A DNA stretch of 64,000 bases from Promicromonospora sp. MEB111 (GTDB lineage Bacteria; Actinomycetota; Actinomycetes; Actinomycetales; Cellulomonadaceae). This document shows positions 52,231 to 60,480 of the stretch, piece after piece. The position numbers and the translations under genes are program-made. Every line of letters starts with the position of its first letter. Within the stretch, counting starts at the first letter, position 1. The notes under the pieces were generated by a model. That model had not been told where the DNA came from, did no database searches, and saw only the letters and a list, made by a program, of their open reading frames with translations. The DNA lies in contig NZ_JARVSD010000006.1 in NCBI RefSeq assembly GCF_030209445.1, positions 1 through 64,000 on the forward strand, written 5' to 3'.

Positions 52231-52632
52231 GTGACCATCAACCCGAACACACCCGTCCCATCGACCACCACCTCGGCCCCGCGCCGTCGTGCCACCTGGA
52301 GCTCGGCCGTGCGCGGCGTCACCGCCGCGGGCGGGGCGCTCGCCGTCGCGCTGCTGGCCACGGCCTGCACTCAGGCCAGTGCCGCCGTCCCGGAGGAGCC
52401 GTCGCCCGTGCCCTCGGTCGCCGCGCCGGAGCCCGCCGAGGACGTCGCGCAGCAGCCCGCCGAAGACGCGGCCCCGGCGCCCGCCGAGGCCGCACCGGAG
52501 CCCTCGGACGAGGGAGAGCCGTCGCCGGTCCCGGCCGCGCCGAGCGAGACCGGACTCACCGACGAGCGTGAGCCGCGGCCCGTCCCGACGGTCCCGGGCG
52601 AGCCGGAACAGGGTCTCGTCGTCACCGGCTGA
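52231..52632 (+). CDS. Pro/Ala/Glu-rich putative lipoprotein
   Basis: A 133-residue exported protein with a basic N-terminus (APRRRATWSS), hydrophobic segment (VTAAGGALAVALLATAC) and a lipobox LATAC, so a lipid-anchored Cys is expected. The mature part is only Pro, Glu, Ala and Ser with repeats such as EPSPVP and EPRPVP, and is disordered. Function unknown. Divergent from the ECF sigma gene, so it may be its target. Confidence 0.6.
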   Translation: MTINPNTPVPSTTTSAPRRRATWSSAVRGVTAAGGALAVALLATACTQASAAVPEEPSPVPSVAAPEPAEDVAQQPAEDAAPAPAEAAPEPSDEGEPSPVPAAPSETGLTDEREPRPVPTVPGEPEQGLVVTG

Positions 52633-52660
52633 GCCGTACCCCGACGACCTGGCCTCGGAC

Positions 52661-52706
52661 GGGCGGGGGCGGTGGGTGCGGCGTACCGCATGCACCGCCC
52701 CCGCCC
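52661..52706. terminator. bidirectional terminator
   Basis: GGGCGGGGGCGGTG (52661-52674) pairs perfectly with CACCGCCCCCGCCC (52693-52706). An inner TGCGG/CCGCA stem sits in the loop. It lies between convergent genes (plus stop 52632, minus stop 52750). Confidence 0.85.
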
Positions 52707-52749
52707 ACACCTGTCCTCACGGTCGGCCGCCCCTGGTCACCCTCCTGGT

Positions 52750-53304
52750 TTACCGCACGGCCTGGAGCACGCCGCTGATGATGAGCGCGGTCAGCGTGGT
52801 CCAGCCGACGATCGCGACGGCCTGCCAGACGAGGATGCGGGCCTTGCCGACGCCGGAGGCGGCGAGCATGGTGGCCGTGAAGTGCGTGGGCAGCAGCAGC
52901 GGGCCGAGCAGGCTCACGCCGGGCACGCCGTAGCGCTCGTAGGCGCGCTGGAACTTGGCCCGCCGGGCGGTGCTGCGGTCGTTCTCGCGTACCTCCGACG
53001 CCGTCCGCAGGGTGGTGCCGCCGCCGACCGTCACGGCGTCGCGTGCCTGGACCTTCGCGCGGTGGCGGGTCACCACGGCGTTGCGGGCCCCGGTGCCGAG
53101 CAGCACGAGCACGGCGACGGTCAGGAAGTTGCCGATCATCGCGGCGACGGCGGCGACCACCGGGGGGATGCCGCCGAGGATGCCGATGGCCACCCCGCCC
53201 TCGCCCTCGATGAAGGGGATCGCGCCGGCGAGCGCGACGATCAGCGGCTGGAGAAGCTCGGGCACCCGCCCGATCAGGTTCTGGAGGGTGTCGACGAGGT
53301 CCAT
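52750..53304 (-). CDS. small multidrug export-type membrane protein (DUF)
   Basis: A 184-residue membrane protein with four hydrophobic segments (LLQPLIVALAGAIPFIEGEGGVAIG, VAAVAAMIGNFLTVAVLVLLG, GVSLLGPLLLPTHFTATMLAA, VWQAVAIVGWTTLTALIISGVLQ). IPFIEGEGGVAIGI and LGPLLLPTH-T motifs match the small multi-drug export protein family. Function is little known. ATG start; a 16-bp palindrome lies upstream. Confidence 0.75.
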   Translation of the reverse strand: MDLVDTLQNLIGRVPELLQPLIVALAGAIPFIEGEGGVAIGILGGIPPVVAAVAAMIGNFLTVAVLVLLGTGARNAVVTRHRAKVQARDAVTVGGGTTLRTASEVRENDRSTARRAKFQRAYERYGVPGVSLLGPLLLPTHFTATMLAASGVGKARILVWQAVAIVGWTTLTALIISGVLQAVR

Positions 53305-53429
53305 GGTGTGCTCCTGTCAGTACGGCCGCCGGGGTGTCTCCTCGGCGCTGACTCCAGTCCACCGCGCGGGCGCGCCGCGCAGAAGTGCCGTGCTGTCACC
53401 GGCTCCCGGGGCGTTGTGCACGCCCGGTC

Positions 53430-53445
53430 CATGACATGTGTCATG
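53430..53445. promoter_or_regulatory. perfect 16-bp palindrome upstream of the small exporter gene
   Basis: CATGACATGTGTCATG (53430-53445) is fully self-complementary. It is 126 bases before the exporter start and about 20 bases past the 3' end of the citrate transporter gene. It could be an operator for an unidentified regulator. Confidence 0.4.
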
Positions 53446-53465
53446 CCTGCGCGCACCGCCCTCGC

Positions 53466-54926
53466 TCAGCCGATGCCGATCGAGCCGACCGCGATCCCGA
53501 CCACGAGCATCACCAGCGCCACCACCACGGCCCGCCACAGGACCTTCTTGTGGTGGTCGCCCAGGTTCACCCCCGCGAGCGAGATCAGCAGCAGGATGGC
53601 GGGCACCAGCGGGCTCTGCATGTGCACCACCTGGCCCGTGATCGACGCGCGGGCCATGTCGACCGGGTCGATGCCGAAGGCCGCGGCGCTCTCCGCGAGC
53701 ACCGGGAGGATGCCGAAGTAGAAGGCGTCGTTCGAGAGGAAGAACGTCATCGGGATGCTCAGCAGCCCCGTGATCACCGCCGAGAACGCGCCGAGCTCGT
53801 CGGGGATGCTGCCCGACACCCACGCGGCCATGGCGTCGACCATGCCCGTGCCCTCGAGGACGCCGATGAGCACGCCTGCCGCGATCACCATCGAGACCAC
53901 GCCGACGATCGAGGGGGCGTGCGCCACGATGCGCTGTGCCTGGTCGGAGACCCGGGGGAAGTTCACGATGACGGCGATGGCGCTCCCGGCCATGAACACG
54001 TAGGCCAGCGGCAGCACGTCGGCGACGAGCAGCACCATCACGGCGGCCGTGAGCACGAGGTTGAACCAGAACATCCGCGGGCGCAGGGTGGAGCGCTGCG
54101 GGTCGAGCATGCTGTCGGCCATCGCGGTGTCGTCCGGCTTCACGAGCGTCTGGATGGCCGCGGACGAGAGCGGACCGAGCCGGGTGATGGTCCCACCCGT
54201 GCCCCGCGGGCCGGTGGTCCTGGTCGCCACGCCGCCGACCGAGCCCGACCCCGGACCCGTGCCCGGACCTGCAGGCGCGGCCGCGTTCACGCCCTCCCCG
54301 GGCAGGTCGATCGTGCCGAGCCGGCGCCGCTCCAGCAGCCCGAGGTGCCACGAGAACGCGAAGATCACGGCCAGCCCGGCCAGCAGCGACGGCACCATCG
54401 GCACGAACACGTCGCTCGGGGACAGGTCGAGGGCCGCCGCGGCGCGGGCGGTCGGGCCGCCCCAGGGGAGGATGTTCATGGCGCCGTTCGCGAGGCCCGC
54501 GACGCAGGTGAGGACCACGGGGCTGAGGCCGAGGCGCAGGTAGATCGGCAGCATGGCGCTCGTCACCACGATGAAGGTGGTGGAGCCGTCGCCGTCGAGC
54601 GAGATCACCGCCGCCAGGAGGGCGGTACCCACGACGACCTTCACCGGGTCGTGGCCGACCAGCCGCAGGATGACGCGCACGAGCGGGTCGAACAGGCCCA
54701 CGTCGATCATCAGGCCGAAGTAGATGATGGCGAACATCAGCAGGGCGGCGGTGGGGGCGAGGCCCCCGATGGCGTCCAGCGCCATGTCGCCGATCCCGAG
54801 GCCGGCACCGGCGAACAGCCCGAAGACCGTGGGGACGATGATCAGCGCGAGCACCGGGGTCATGCGCTTGGTCATGATCAGCACCATGAAGGTGGCGACC
54901 ATTCCGAATCCGAGCAGAACAAGCAC
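53466..54926 (-). CDS. CitMHS-family metal-citrate:H+ symporter
   Basis: A 486-residue transporter with about 12 hydrophobic segments. Family stretches include ISLDGDGSTTFIVVTSAMLPIYLRLG, NGAMNILPWGGPTARAAAAL and VHMQSPLVPAILLLISLAGV. CitMHS proteins import citrate complexed to Mg or Ca, driven by protons. A long central loop (about 210-260) is Gly/Pro-rich. Divergent from a CitA/CitB-type two-component system, a common arrangement for control by external citrate. Confidence 0.9.
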   Translation of the reverse strand: MLVLLGFGMVATFMVLIMTKRMTPVLALIIVPTVFGLFAGAGLGIGDMALDAIGGLAPTAALLMFAIIYFGLMIDVGLFDPLVRVILRLVGHDPVKVVVGTALLAAVISLDGDGSTTFIVVTSAMLPIYLRLGLSPVVLTCVAGLANGAMNILPWGGPTARAAAALDLSPSDVFVPMVPSLLAGLAVIFAFSWHLGLLERRRLGTIDLPGEGVNAAAPAGPGTGPGSGSVGGVATRTTGPRGTGGTITRLGPLSSAAIQTLVKPDDTAMADSMLDPQRSTLRPRMFWFNLVLTAAVMVLLVADVLPLAYVFMAGSAIAVIVNFPRVSDQAQRIVAHAPSIVGVVSMVIAAGVLIGVLEGTGMVDAMAAWVSGSIPDELGAFSAVITGLLSIPMTFFLSNDAFYFGILPVLAESAAAFGIDPVDMARASITGQVVHMQSPLVPAILLLISLAGVNLGDHHKKVLWRAVVVALVMLVVGIAVGSIGIG

Positions 54927-55019
54927 GGGAGACTCCTTCGTCTGGCCGGCTGGGGGGCGGCGGGTGCGATAACCCGGTCACCCTAGGAACGGGTCGGCCT
55001 CCGACGCGCGCTACTGCGC

Positions 55020-55044
55020 GTTCTGGCGGAATACCGCACAGAAC
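55020..55044. promoter_or_regulatory. inverted repeat between citrate transporter and sensor genes
   Basis: GTTCTG (55020-55025) and CAGAAC (55039-55044) with a 13-base spacer lie in the 179-base divergent region. A CitB/DcuR-type regulator may bind here. Leaderless-type -10 TAGCAT is at 55094-55099 for the sensor gene. Confidence 0.4.
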
Positions 55045-55105
55045 TCGTTGTGCGCATTCTGCTCACGGCTCGGGCGGCGGCCGTGCGCGTGGCTAGCATG
55101 CGAGC

Positions 55106-56839
55106 ATGGCGACGACGCATCCGCTCCAGCAGCCCGCCCGGGCGGCTGCCGTCGCGCCCGTGGCCGCCGGGGGACGCTCGGCCACCCCGTTCACCACCCA
55201 GGTCAACCGCTCGATCGTGGCCGCGATGATCGTGGTGTCGCTCATCACGCTCGGGCTGTTCGCGGTCACCGGGTTCAACCGGCTCGTGCAGCAGACCCAG
55301 GAGTCCGCGCTGCGCATCGCGCAGACCGTGGCGCAGACCCCCGGCGTCCGGGCGGGGGCCGAGGAGGAGTCGCGGCGGGAGCGGCCGTCGACCGACGCCG
55401 AGCTCGTGGCCGGCACCCTCGACGACTACGCCCGCGAGGTCGAGGACCGCACCGGCGCCCTGTTCGTGGTCATCACCGACGACACGGGGCGGCGCCTCGC
55501 GCACCCCCGCCCCGACGAGATCGGCGACCCGGTGTCCACCAGCCCCGACGCCGCGCTGCGCGGCGAGGAGACGGTGAGCTGGGAGCGCGGCACGCTCGGC
55601 GACTCGGCGCGGGCCAAGGTCCCCGTGTACGGGCTCGACAGCCCCGGGACGGTCGTGGGGGAGGTGAGCGTCGGGCTGCCACCCACCGAGGTGTGGTCGA
55701 CCGTGCTGGCCGACGCCGTCCCGGTGGTGCTCTCGACGGCGCTCGCGCTCGCGGTCGGCGGGCTGCTCGCCCGGTTCATCACGCGCCGGCTGCGCGAGAA
55801 GACGCTCGGGCTCCAGCCCGAGGAGCTGCTCGCGCTGGTGCACGACCAGCAGGCCGTGCTCCAGGGTGTCGACGACGGCGTGGTCGGGCTGTCGGGCGAC
55901 GACGTCGTCACGGTGTGCAACGACCGCGCCGCCGCCCTGCTCGGCCTCGACGACCCGGTGGGCCACCGGGTCGAGGAGGCGATCGGGCACGCGGGCGTCC
56001 TCGCGCGGATCGAGGCCGTCCGCTCGGTCACCCCGCCGGCCCCTCCGCTGGTCGTGGACGGGCGGCTGGTCTACGTCGACGTGCACGAGGTGCGGCGCGT
56101 GGGCCGGCTGCTCGGGCGCGTGGTGATCGTGCGCGACGTGACGGCGGTCGAGGACCTGTCCCGGCGCCTCACCGCCGTCGGGACCCTGGCCGGAGCGCTC
56201 CGGGAGCAGCGGCACGAGTTCGCCAACCGCATCCACGTGGTGACCGGGCTGGTGCGGGCCGGGGACACGGCCGAGGCCCTCGACTACCTCGACCGCATCG
56301 GCGAGCACGGCCCGGTCCGCTTCCCGATCGCCAACGCGGGCCTCGTCCGGGAGCCCTACCTGCAGGCCTTCCTGGGGGCGAAGGCGCTCGAGGCCGAGCG
56401 CCAGGGGGTGACGCTGCGCATCGGTCCCGACGCCGACGTCAGCGGGTCGCTGCTGCACCCCGAGGACGTCACCACCGTGCTCGGCAACCTCGTGGACAAC
56501 GGCATCGCGGCGGCGGTGGCCTCGGAGCGCACTCCCCGCTGGGTCGAGGTGGAGGCGCTCCGGCACGGCGACGAGCTCCACGTGTCGGTCATGGACTCCG
56601 GCGACGGCGCGGCGGCCGATCCGCTCACGCCGGGGGAGCGACCGGCGAGCGCTCCCGGTCCGGGGGAGACCGACGCCGCCGGGCCGGCGCACGGTCACGG
56701 CATCGGGCTGCGCCTGTCGGCCGAGGTGGCACGGCGGCACGGCGGCGAGCTGCGGCTCGCGATGGGCCGCACCGAGCGGCACGGCGCGGTCTTCGTGGCC
56801 CGCCTGGAGCGCCAGTTCGAGGAGGAGGACGGCCGATGA
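55106..56839 (+). CDS. sensor histidine kinase, CitA/DcuS-like
   Basis: A 577-residue membrane sensor. It has a first membrane helix (about 32-53: IVAAMIVVSLITLGLFAVTGF) and an extracytoplasmic PDC/Cache domain (about 55-205) with FVVITDDTGRRLAHPRPDEIGDPV. A second helix (VPVVLSTALALAVGGLLARFI), a cytoplasmic PAS domain (QAVLQGVDDGVVGLSGDDVVTVCNDRA) and the SPOB-like H-box EQRHEFANRIHVVTGLV (His370) follow. The ATPase has N-box GNLVDNGIAAA and G-box GHGIGLRLS. These are marks of the citrate/fumarate sensor group. ATG leaderless. Overlaps the response regulator gene. Confidence 0.92.
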   Translation: MATTHPLQQPARAAAVAPVAAGGRSATPFTTQVNRSIVAAMIVVSLITLGLFAVTGFNRLVQQTQESALRIAQTVAQTPGVRAGAEEESRRERPSTDAELVAGTLDDYAREVEDRTGALFVVITDDTGRRLAHPRPDEIGDPVSTSPDAALRGEETVSWERGTLGDSARAKVPVYGLDSPGTVVGEVSVGLPPTEVWSTVLADAVPVVLSTALALAVGGLLARFITRRLREKTLGLQPEELLALVHDQQAVLQGVDDGVVGLSGDDVVTVCNDRAAALLGLDDPVGHRVEEAIGHAGVLARIEAVRSVTPPAPPLVVDGRLVYVDVHEVRRVGRLLGRVVIVRDVTAVEDLSRRLTAVGTLAGALREQRHEFANRIHVVTGLVRAGDTAEALDYLDRIGEHGPVRFPIANAGLVREPYLQAFLGAKALEAERQGVTLRIGPDADVSGSLLHPEDVTTVLGNLVDNGIAAAVASERTPRWVEVEALRHGDELHVSVMDSGDGAAADPLTPGERPASAPGPGETDAAGPAHGHGIGLRLSAEVARRHGGELRLAMGRTERHGAVFVARLERQFEEEDGR

Positions 56840-57528
56840 ACGCGGCGAAGGAAGCAGGTCCCGCGGTGCGGTTCCGCGTCGTCGTGGTCGACGACGACTT
56901 CCACGTCGCGCGGCTGCACACCCGCATCGTGGAGTCGGTCGAGGGCTTCGGGGTGGTCGCGACCGCGGGCACGGCGGCGCAGGCGGCCGCGGTGATCGAC
57001 GCCGAGGACCCGGACCTCGTGCTGGCCGACATCTACCTTCCCGACGGCTCCGGGCTCGACCTCATCGCCCGGCGGGACGTCGACGCCATCGTGCTCTCGG
57101 CCGCCGTCGCCACCGCCGCCGTGCGCAAGGCTCTCCAGCGCGGGGCGTTCGGCTACCTCATCAAACCCTTCGCCGACGACGACCTCACCGAGCTGCTCCG
57201 CGCCTACGGCCGCTACCGCAACCTGGTCGACTCGCAGGCCGAGCTCGACCAGGAGGCGGTCGACCGCGCCCGCCGGGTGCTCCACGGCGCGGGCGGCCGC
57301 GACGGTGCCGCGCGCCGCTCGCCCACGGAGACCGCGGTGCTGGGGGCGCTCGCCGAGGCCGGATCGGCACTCTCGGCCCCGATGGTCGCCGACCGGGTTG
57401 GGGTCTCGCGGGCGACGGCCCAGCGCTACCTCTCGGCGCTCGCTCACCAGGGGCATCTCGTGGTCGAGCTCCGGTACGGCTCGACGGGGCGCCCTGAGCA
57501 CCGCTACCGCACGGCGGGGCGCGCGTAG
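56836..57528 (+). CDS. response regulator, CitB/DcuR-like
   Basis: A 230-residue regulator. The receiver domain has VVVVDDD, phosphoacceptor Asp65 in VLADIYLPDGSG and Lys in GYLIKPF. A short linker coil and a C-terminal HTH follow (ALSAPMVADRVGVSRATAQRYLSALAHQGHLV), as in CitB/DcuR. Likely activates the citrate transporter gene. ATG overlaps the kinase stop. Confidence 0.92.
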   Translation: MNAAKEAGPAVRFRVVVVDDDFHVARLHTRIVESVEGFGVVATAGTAAQAAAVIDAEDPDLVLADIYLPDGSGLDLIARRDVDAIVLSAAVATAAVRKALQRGAFGYLIKPFADDDLTELLRAYGRYRNLVDSQAELDQEAVDRARRVLHGAGGRDGAARRSPTETAVLGALAEAGSALSAPMVADRVGVSRATAQRYLSALAHQGHLVVELRYGSTGRPEHRYRTAGRA

Positions 57529-58065
57529 CCCGCGCGAGGACACCATCTCCATCCAGGGACTCCGCGGAGCGCCGAGCGGTGATCGACCAGGCCCGGGGGA
57601 TGCTAATGACGGTCTACCCCGGGGGGCATATTTCCTGGCGTGCGGAGAATGGCAAAAAAAATGCCTGAACATTGCCTCTCGGTGGCGCACAGGCAGGCGT
57701 GTCCGGGCAGTCATGTACGTGAAGTCTGCAGTGTTGGGCATTCTCTCGGGCCTTTCCCGAGGGCGATCGAATACCGGCCTGATACCTTTGATATTGACGA
57801 TTCCCGTTCTGGGCGGGAATTGCCACGATATGGCTCCCGCCCTCCGCAGGCGCTTCGGGGAGAACGTGGTCAAGGTCCGCCGCGAGGCAGCGCGGGACGG
57901 GGGCTCGTGCGGTGCTCGGTACGACCTCTGTGCCGAGCACTTCGCGTGTCAGCCGGCACGGGCTGGTGACGCGCAGGTAAACAGTCGTGGCCCGTTCCGG
58001 CCAGTGGCCTGAGCCGGTCGCGCAGGCCCTTGCCTCCGGAGGGCTGCGGTCGCTAGACAGCCTCC
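57529..58065. other. 537-base gap with decayed coding sequence
   Basis: No complete gene is seen. The first part holds the ANTAR-like remnant below. From about 57720 to 58020 I see no recognisable product on either strand. A base composition lower in G+C than neighbours (about 57600-57830, including eight A's at 57653-57661) suggests relic or foreign DNA. Confidence 0.5.
57558..57720 (+). pseudogene. probable ANTAR-domain remnant with frameshift
   Basis: One frame from about 57558 gives RDSAERRAVIDQARGMLMTVY, matching the start of ANTAR RNA-binding domains (V-I-D/E-Q-A-K/R-G-M/I-L-M). After the C4G6 run at 57617-57626 the continuation in another frame, EWQKKCLNIASRWRTGRR, resembles the second ANTAR helix (A.elL.raS...N.Kl). 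No start or upstream sensor domain is present, and no gene is intact. Evidence is a short motif, so the call is tentative. ANTAR proteins normally act as transcription antiterminators. Confidence 0.5.
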
Positions 58066-58578
58066 ATGCAGCCGGAAGCACCTGCCAGGTCGCCCCGGAC
58101 GTCGAGTGACGAGACCGACGCCGGGATGACTGCTCGGCCCGCGACGCCGGCCTCCGTCGAGCTCGTGGCGGATCCCCCCGAGTCCGCCGTCCGCGTGGCC
58201 GTGATCGAGCTGTTCGCGGCCAGGATCGCGGGCGCCTCGCCACGCGATCTGGCGCAGCGGTTCGACGCGGACGTAGACCTGACGGTCCGCAGCGGTGACG
58301 GCGAGCCGCCCTGGAGCAGCCGGGGATCCGGCCGTGCGCGAGCCGCCGAGCACTTCGCCCGGCTCCGCGAGACGGTCGATCTCGAGCAGTTCGATCTCGT
58401 GACCATCCGCGCCTCCGGTCGCCGGGCCGTGGTGACGGGTACGGTCCGGGTTACCGTCCGTGCGACGGGTCTGGGGGCGGCCGGCGCCTTCGTGCTCGAC
58501 ATCGCCGTCGCTCCCCACGGGCTGATCACGCGGTATCACCTGCTGGAGGACGGCTGGGCGGCCCGGGGCGCCGGTTGA
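58066..58578 (+). CDS. SnoaL/NTF2-like protein
   Basis: A 170-residue protein. About 40-165 form an NTF2-like fold: AVIELFAARIAGASPRDLAQRFDADVDLT, then FDLVTIRASGRRAVVTGTVRVTV, then FVLDIAVAPHGLITRYHLLEDG. The N-terminal 35 residues are disordered. Substrate unknown. A -10-like TAGACA lies 6 bases before the ATG, so it may be leaderless. Followed 31 bases later by the MBL hydrolase, probably one operon. Confidence 0.65.
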   Translation: MQPEAPARSPRTSSDETDAGMTARPATPASVELVADPPESAVRVAVIELFAARIAGASPRDLAQRFDADVDLTVRSGDGEPPWSSRGSGRARAAEHFARLRETVDLEQFDLVTIRASGRRAVVTGTVRVTVRATGLGAAGAFVLDIAVAPHGLITRYHLLEDGWAARGAG

Positions 58579-58609
58579 TCCGGCCCGGTCCGTCTGCTTG
58601 GGTCGGGCC

Positions 58610-59398
58610 ATGGGACGGTGGATCGAGGCCGCGGACGGTGTGCTGGTGCGGCGGTACGCCGAGCTGGACCTCTCGGTCGGGCTCGTGGTGGGCGGCGAGT
58701 CGTGCCTGGTCGTGGACACGGGCGGGGATGCGGGGCAGGGTGCCGAGCTCGCCGCCGCCGTCCGCGAGGTGACGCCGCTGCCGTGGCAGGTGGTCCTGAC
58801 CCACTCCCACTTCGACCACAGCTTCGGCACCGAGGCCTTCGCCCCCTGCGCCGTCTGGGCGCACCGCCGCTGCCGCGCCGACCTGGTGGCGACGGGCGAG
58901 CAACAGCGTGAGACCTGGGCACGGCGCTACCGCGAACGCGGCGAGCCGGAGGTCGCCGACCGCATCGCCGCCGTGCGCCCGGTCCTGCCCGACCACCTGG
59001 TCGACGACGGCGCCGAGCTGGACCTCGGTGGCCGCCGCGTCGAGCTGCGGCACTTCGGGCCCGCGCACTCCGACCACGACCTGGTGGTGCACGTCCCGGA
59101 CGCGCGCGTGGTGTTCGCGGGCGACCTCGTGGAGCACGGGGCGCCGCCCCAGTTCGGTGACTCCTACCCTCAGGGCTGGCCGGCCGCGCTGGACGGCGTC
59201 CTCGCCCTGAGGGCGGCGACCGTCCTGCCCGGCCACGGCGACCCGGTGGGCCGCGACTTCGTCCGGACCCAGCGTGCCGAGCTGGCGCTGGTCGCGGAAC
59301 TCTGCCGGGAGGTGGCCGCCGGCCGGCTCGGACGGGAGCAGGCCCTGGCCCGCTCGCCGTACCCGGAGGAGTTCATGGCGGCCGCGCTGGCGCGCTGA
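58610..59398 (+). CDS. MBL-fold metallo-hydrolase
   Basis: A 262-residue metallo-beta-lactamase-fold protein. The metal motif is VVLTHSHFDHSFG (H-x-H-x-D-H), with further ligands His in ELRHFGPAHSDHDLVVHV, Asp in VFAGDLVEHGA and His in VLPGHGDPVG. All ligands are intact, so it should be active. Substrate unknown (hydrolase, lactonase or glyoxalase II-like are options). ATG at 58610 preferred. Downstream gene is convergent, 8 bases away. Confidence 0.85.
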   Translation: MGRWIEAADGVLVRRYAELDLSVGLVVGGESCLVVDTGGDAGQGAELAAAVREVTPLPWQVVLTHSHFDHSFGTEAFAPCAVWAHRRCRADLVATGEQQRETWARRYRERGEPEVADRIAAVRPVLPDHLVDDGAELDLGGRRVELRHFGPAHSDHDLVVHVPDARVVFAGDLVEHGAPPQFGDSYPQGWPAALDGVLALRAATVLPGHGDPVGRDFVRTQRAELALVAELCREVAAGRLGREQALARSPYPEEFMAAALAR

Positions 59399-59405
59399 GG
59401 TCGCC

Positions 59406-60386
59406 TCAGGCGCCGGCCTCGAGGAGCGCCCGGCCCAGCGTGGTGGTGCTGTAGATGACGCGCCGGCCGTGCCGTTGGCGACCTACCAGTCCGTTGGCCC
59501 GCAGCACCGCGAGGTGCTGGGCGACGGCGCTGGGCGTCGTGCCCAGTTCCGTGGCGAGGTCCGTCGTGGTGGCAGGTGCGGTCAGGGCGTGGAGCAGGGC
59601 AGCCTTGCTCCGGCCGACGAGCCGGACGGTACCGTCGGGCGCGGGTGTCCTGTCGACGACCGTGTCGAGACGGGCTATCCCGTGACAGGGATAGCGCAGG
59701 GTCGTCCAGGTGGTGGTGTTGCGCTTCACGATCACTCGGTCCGGTCCGAGTGCCACAGGGAGCAGGACGAGTCCTCCGGGTGCGCTGGCAGCGTCGCGCC
59801 GGTCGGTCAGGACGGTCAGGCGGCCGTCGGACCAGTCGAGGTCCCGGTGCAGGTCGGCGAACAACCGAGTTGCGCCGCCAGAGGTGAGCTGCGCGGCGCG
59901 GTGGGCGATGTCTGTCTCCAGCACGGCACGGATTCGCGGCCAGTGCGGGAGCACGAGGCGGTCATGAGCCGCGCGGAGCTCTGCGGCCACCAGGGCGAGC
60001 CCTGCTGCTGGAGCATCGGCCAGCTCGCGGGCCGCGGGCGGTAGATCGTTCCCGAAGACGCGGTGCAGGCTTGCGACCACCTGCTGTGGTGTGGTCTGCC
60101 GCAAGGCGTCCAGGTCGTCGTCGATGCTGGTACGAGTGGTGGCTGGTGCCGGCAGGAGGAACTGAGGCCAGGACGGGCGGTCACTGACCACGAGCGGCCA
60201 GGTCGCCGCGAGCCGTAGCGGCCGCCGGGCCAGCTCGTCGCGGGCCCACCGCACCCACCCCCTGACCCGGGGAGCCGGCTCGGACCGGGCCAGCTGCTGC
60301 AGCCCGGAGATCGTCTCGGCCAGCGGCGAGACGGCGAACCGGGTACCCGCGAGGTCAGTCGTGCTGATCTCGATGCTCAGAGCCAT
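59406..60386 (-). CDS. DUF5937/ArsR-type winged-helix regulator
   Basis: A 326-residue protein. The C-terminal 70 residues are an ArsR-like winged helix (KAALLHALTAPATTTDLATELGTTPSAVAQHLAVLRANGLVG, then RRVIYSTTTLG). The N-terminal DUF5937-like region starts LSIEISTTDLAGTRFAVSPLAETI. No metal-sensing Cys pair is seen. ATG at 60386 is chosen as the family start; the frame continues to 60422. Divergent from the MFS exporter with an inverted repeat between, so it is probably its repressor. Confidence 0.82.
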   Translation of the reverse strand: MALSIEISTTDLAGTRFAVSPLAETISGLQQLARSEPAPRVRGWVRWARDELARRPLRLAATWPLVVSDRPSWPQFLLPAPATTRTSIDDDLDALRQTTPQQVVASLHRVFGNDLPPAARELADAPAAGLALVAAELRAAHDRLVLPHWPRIRAVLETDIAHRAAQLTSGGATRLFADLHRDLDWSDGRLTVLTDRRDAASAPGGLVLLPVALGPDRVIVKRNTTTWTTLRYPCHGIARLDTVVDRTPAPDGTVRLVGRSKAALLHALTAPATTTDLATELGTTPSAVAQHLAVLRANGLVGRQRHGRRVIYSTTTLGRALLEAGA

Positions 60387-60394
60387 GTCTCCAT

Positions 60395-60415
60395 GATCAT
60401 CGAGCCATGATGATC
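60395..60415. promoter_or_regulatory. operator between ArsR-type regulator and MFS gene
   Basis: GATCATC (60395-60401) and GATGATC (60409-60415) form an inverted repeat with a 7-base spacer, just before the regulator start. Overlapping CATGAT/ATGATG words repeat through 60391-60425. Confidence 0.6.
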
Positions 60416-60480
60416 GACTCATGATGTAGCGCAGCGCTCAAACATGGTGCAGTGCCGGGCTTGCTCCCAGGCTGCGGGGC

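Noticed and set aside
57640-57969. A 109-codon frame starting MRRMAKKMPEHCLSV
   Set aside because: It has no ribosome site or known domain and runs through the low-complexity A tract; the ANTAR-like reading of the same region is more convincing.
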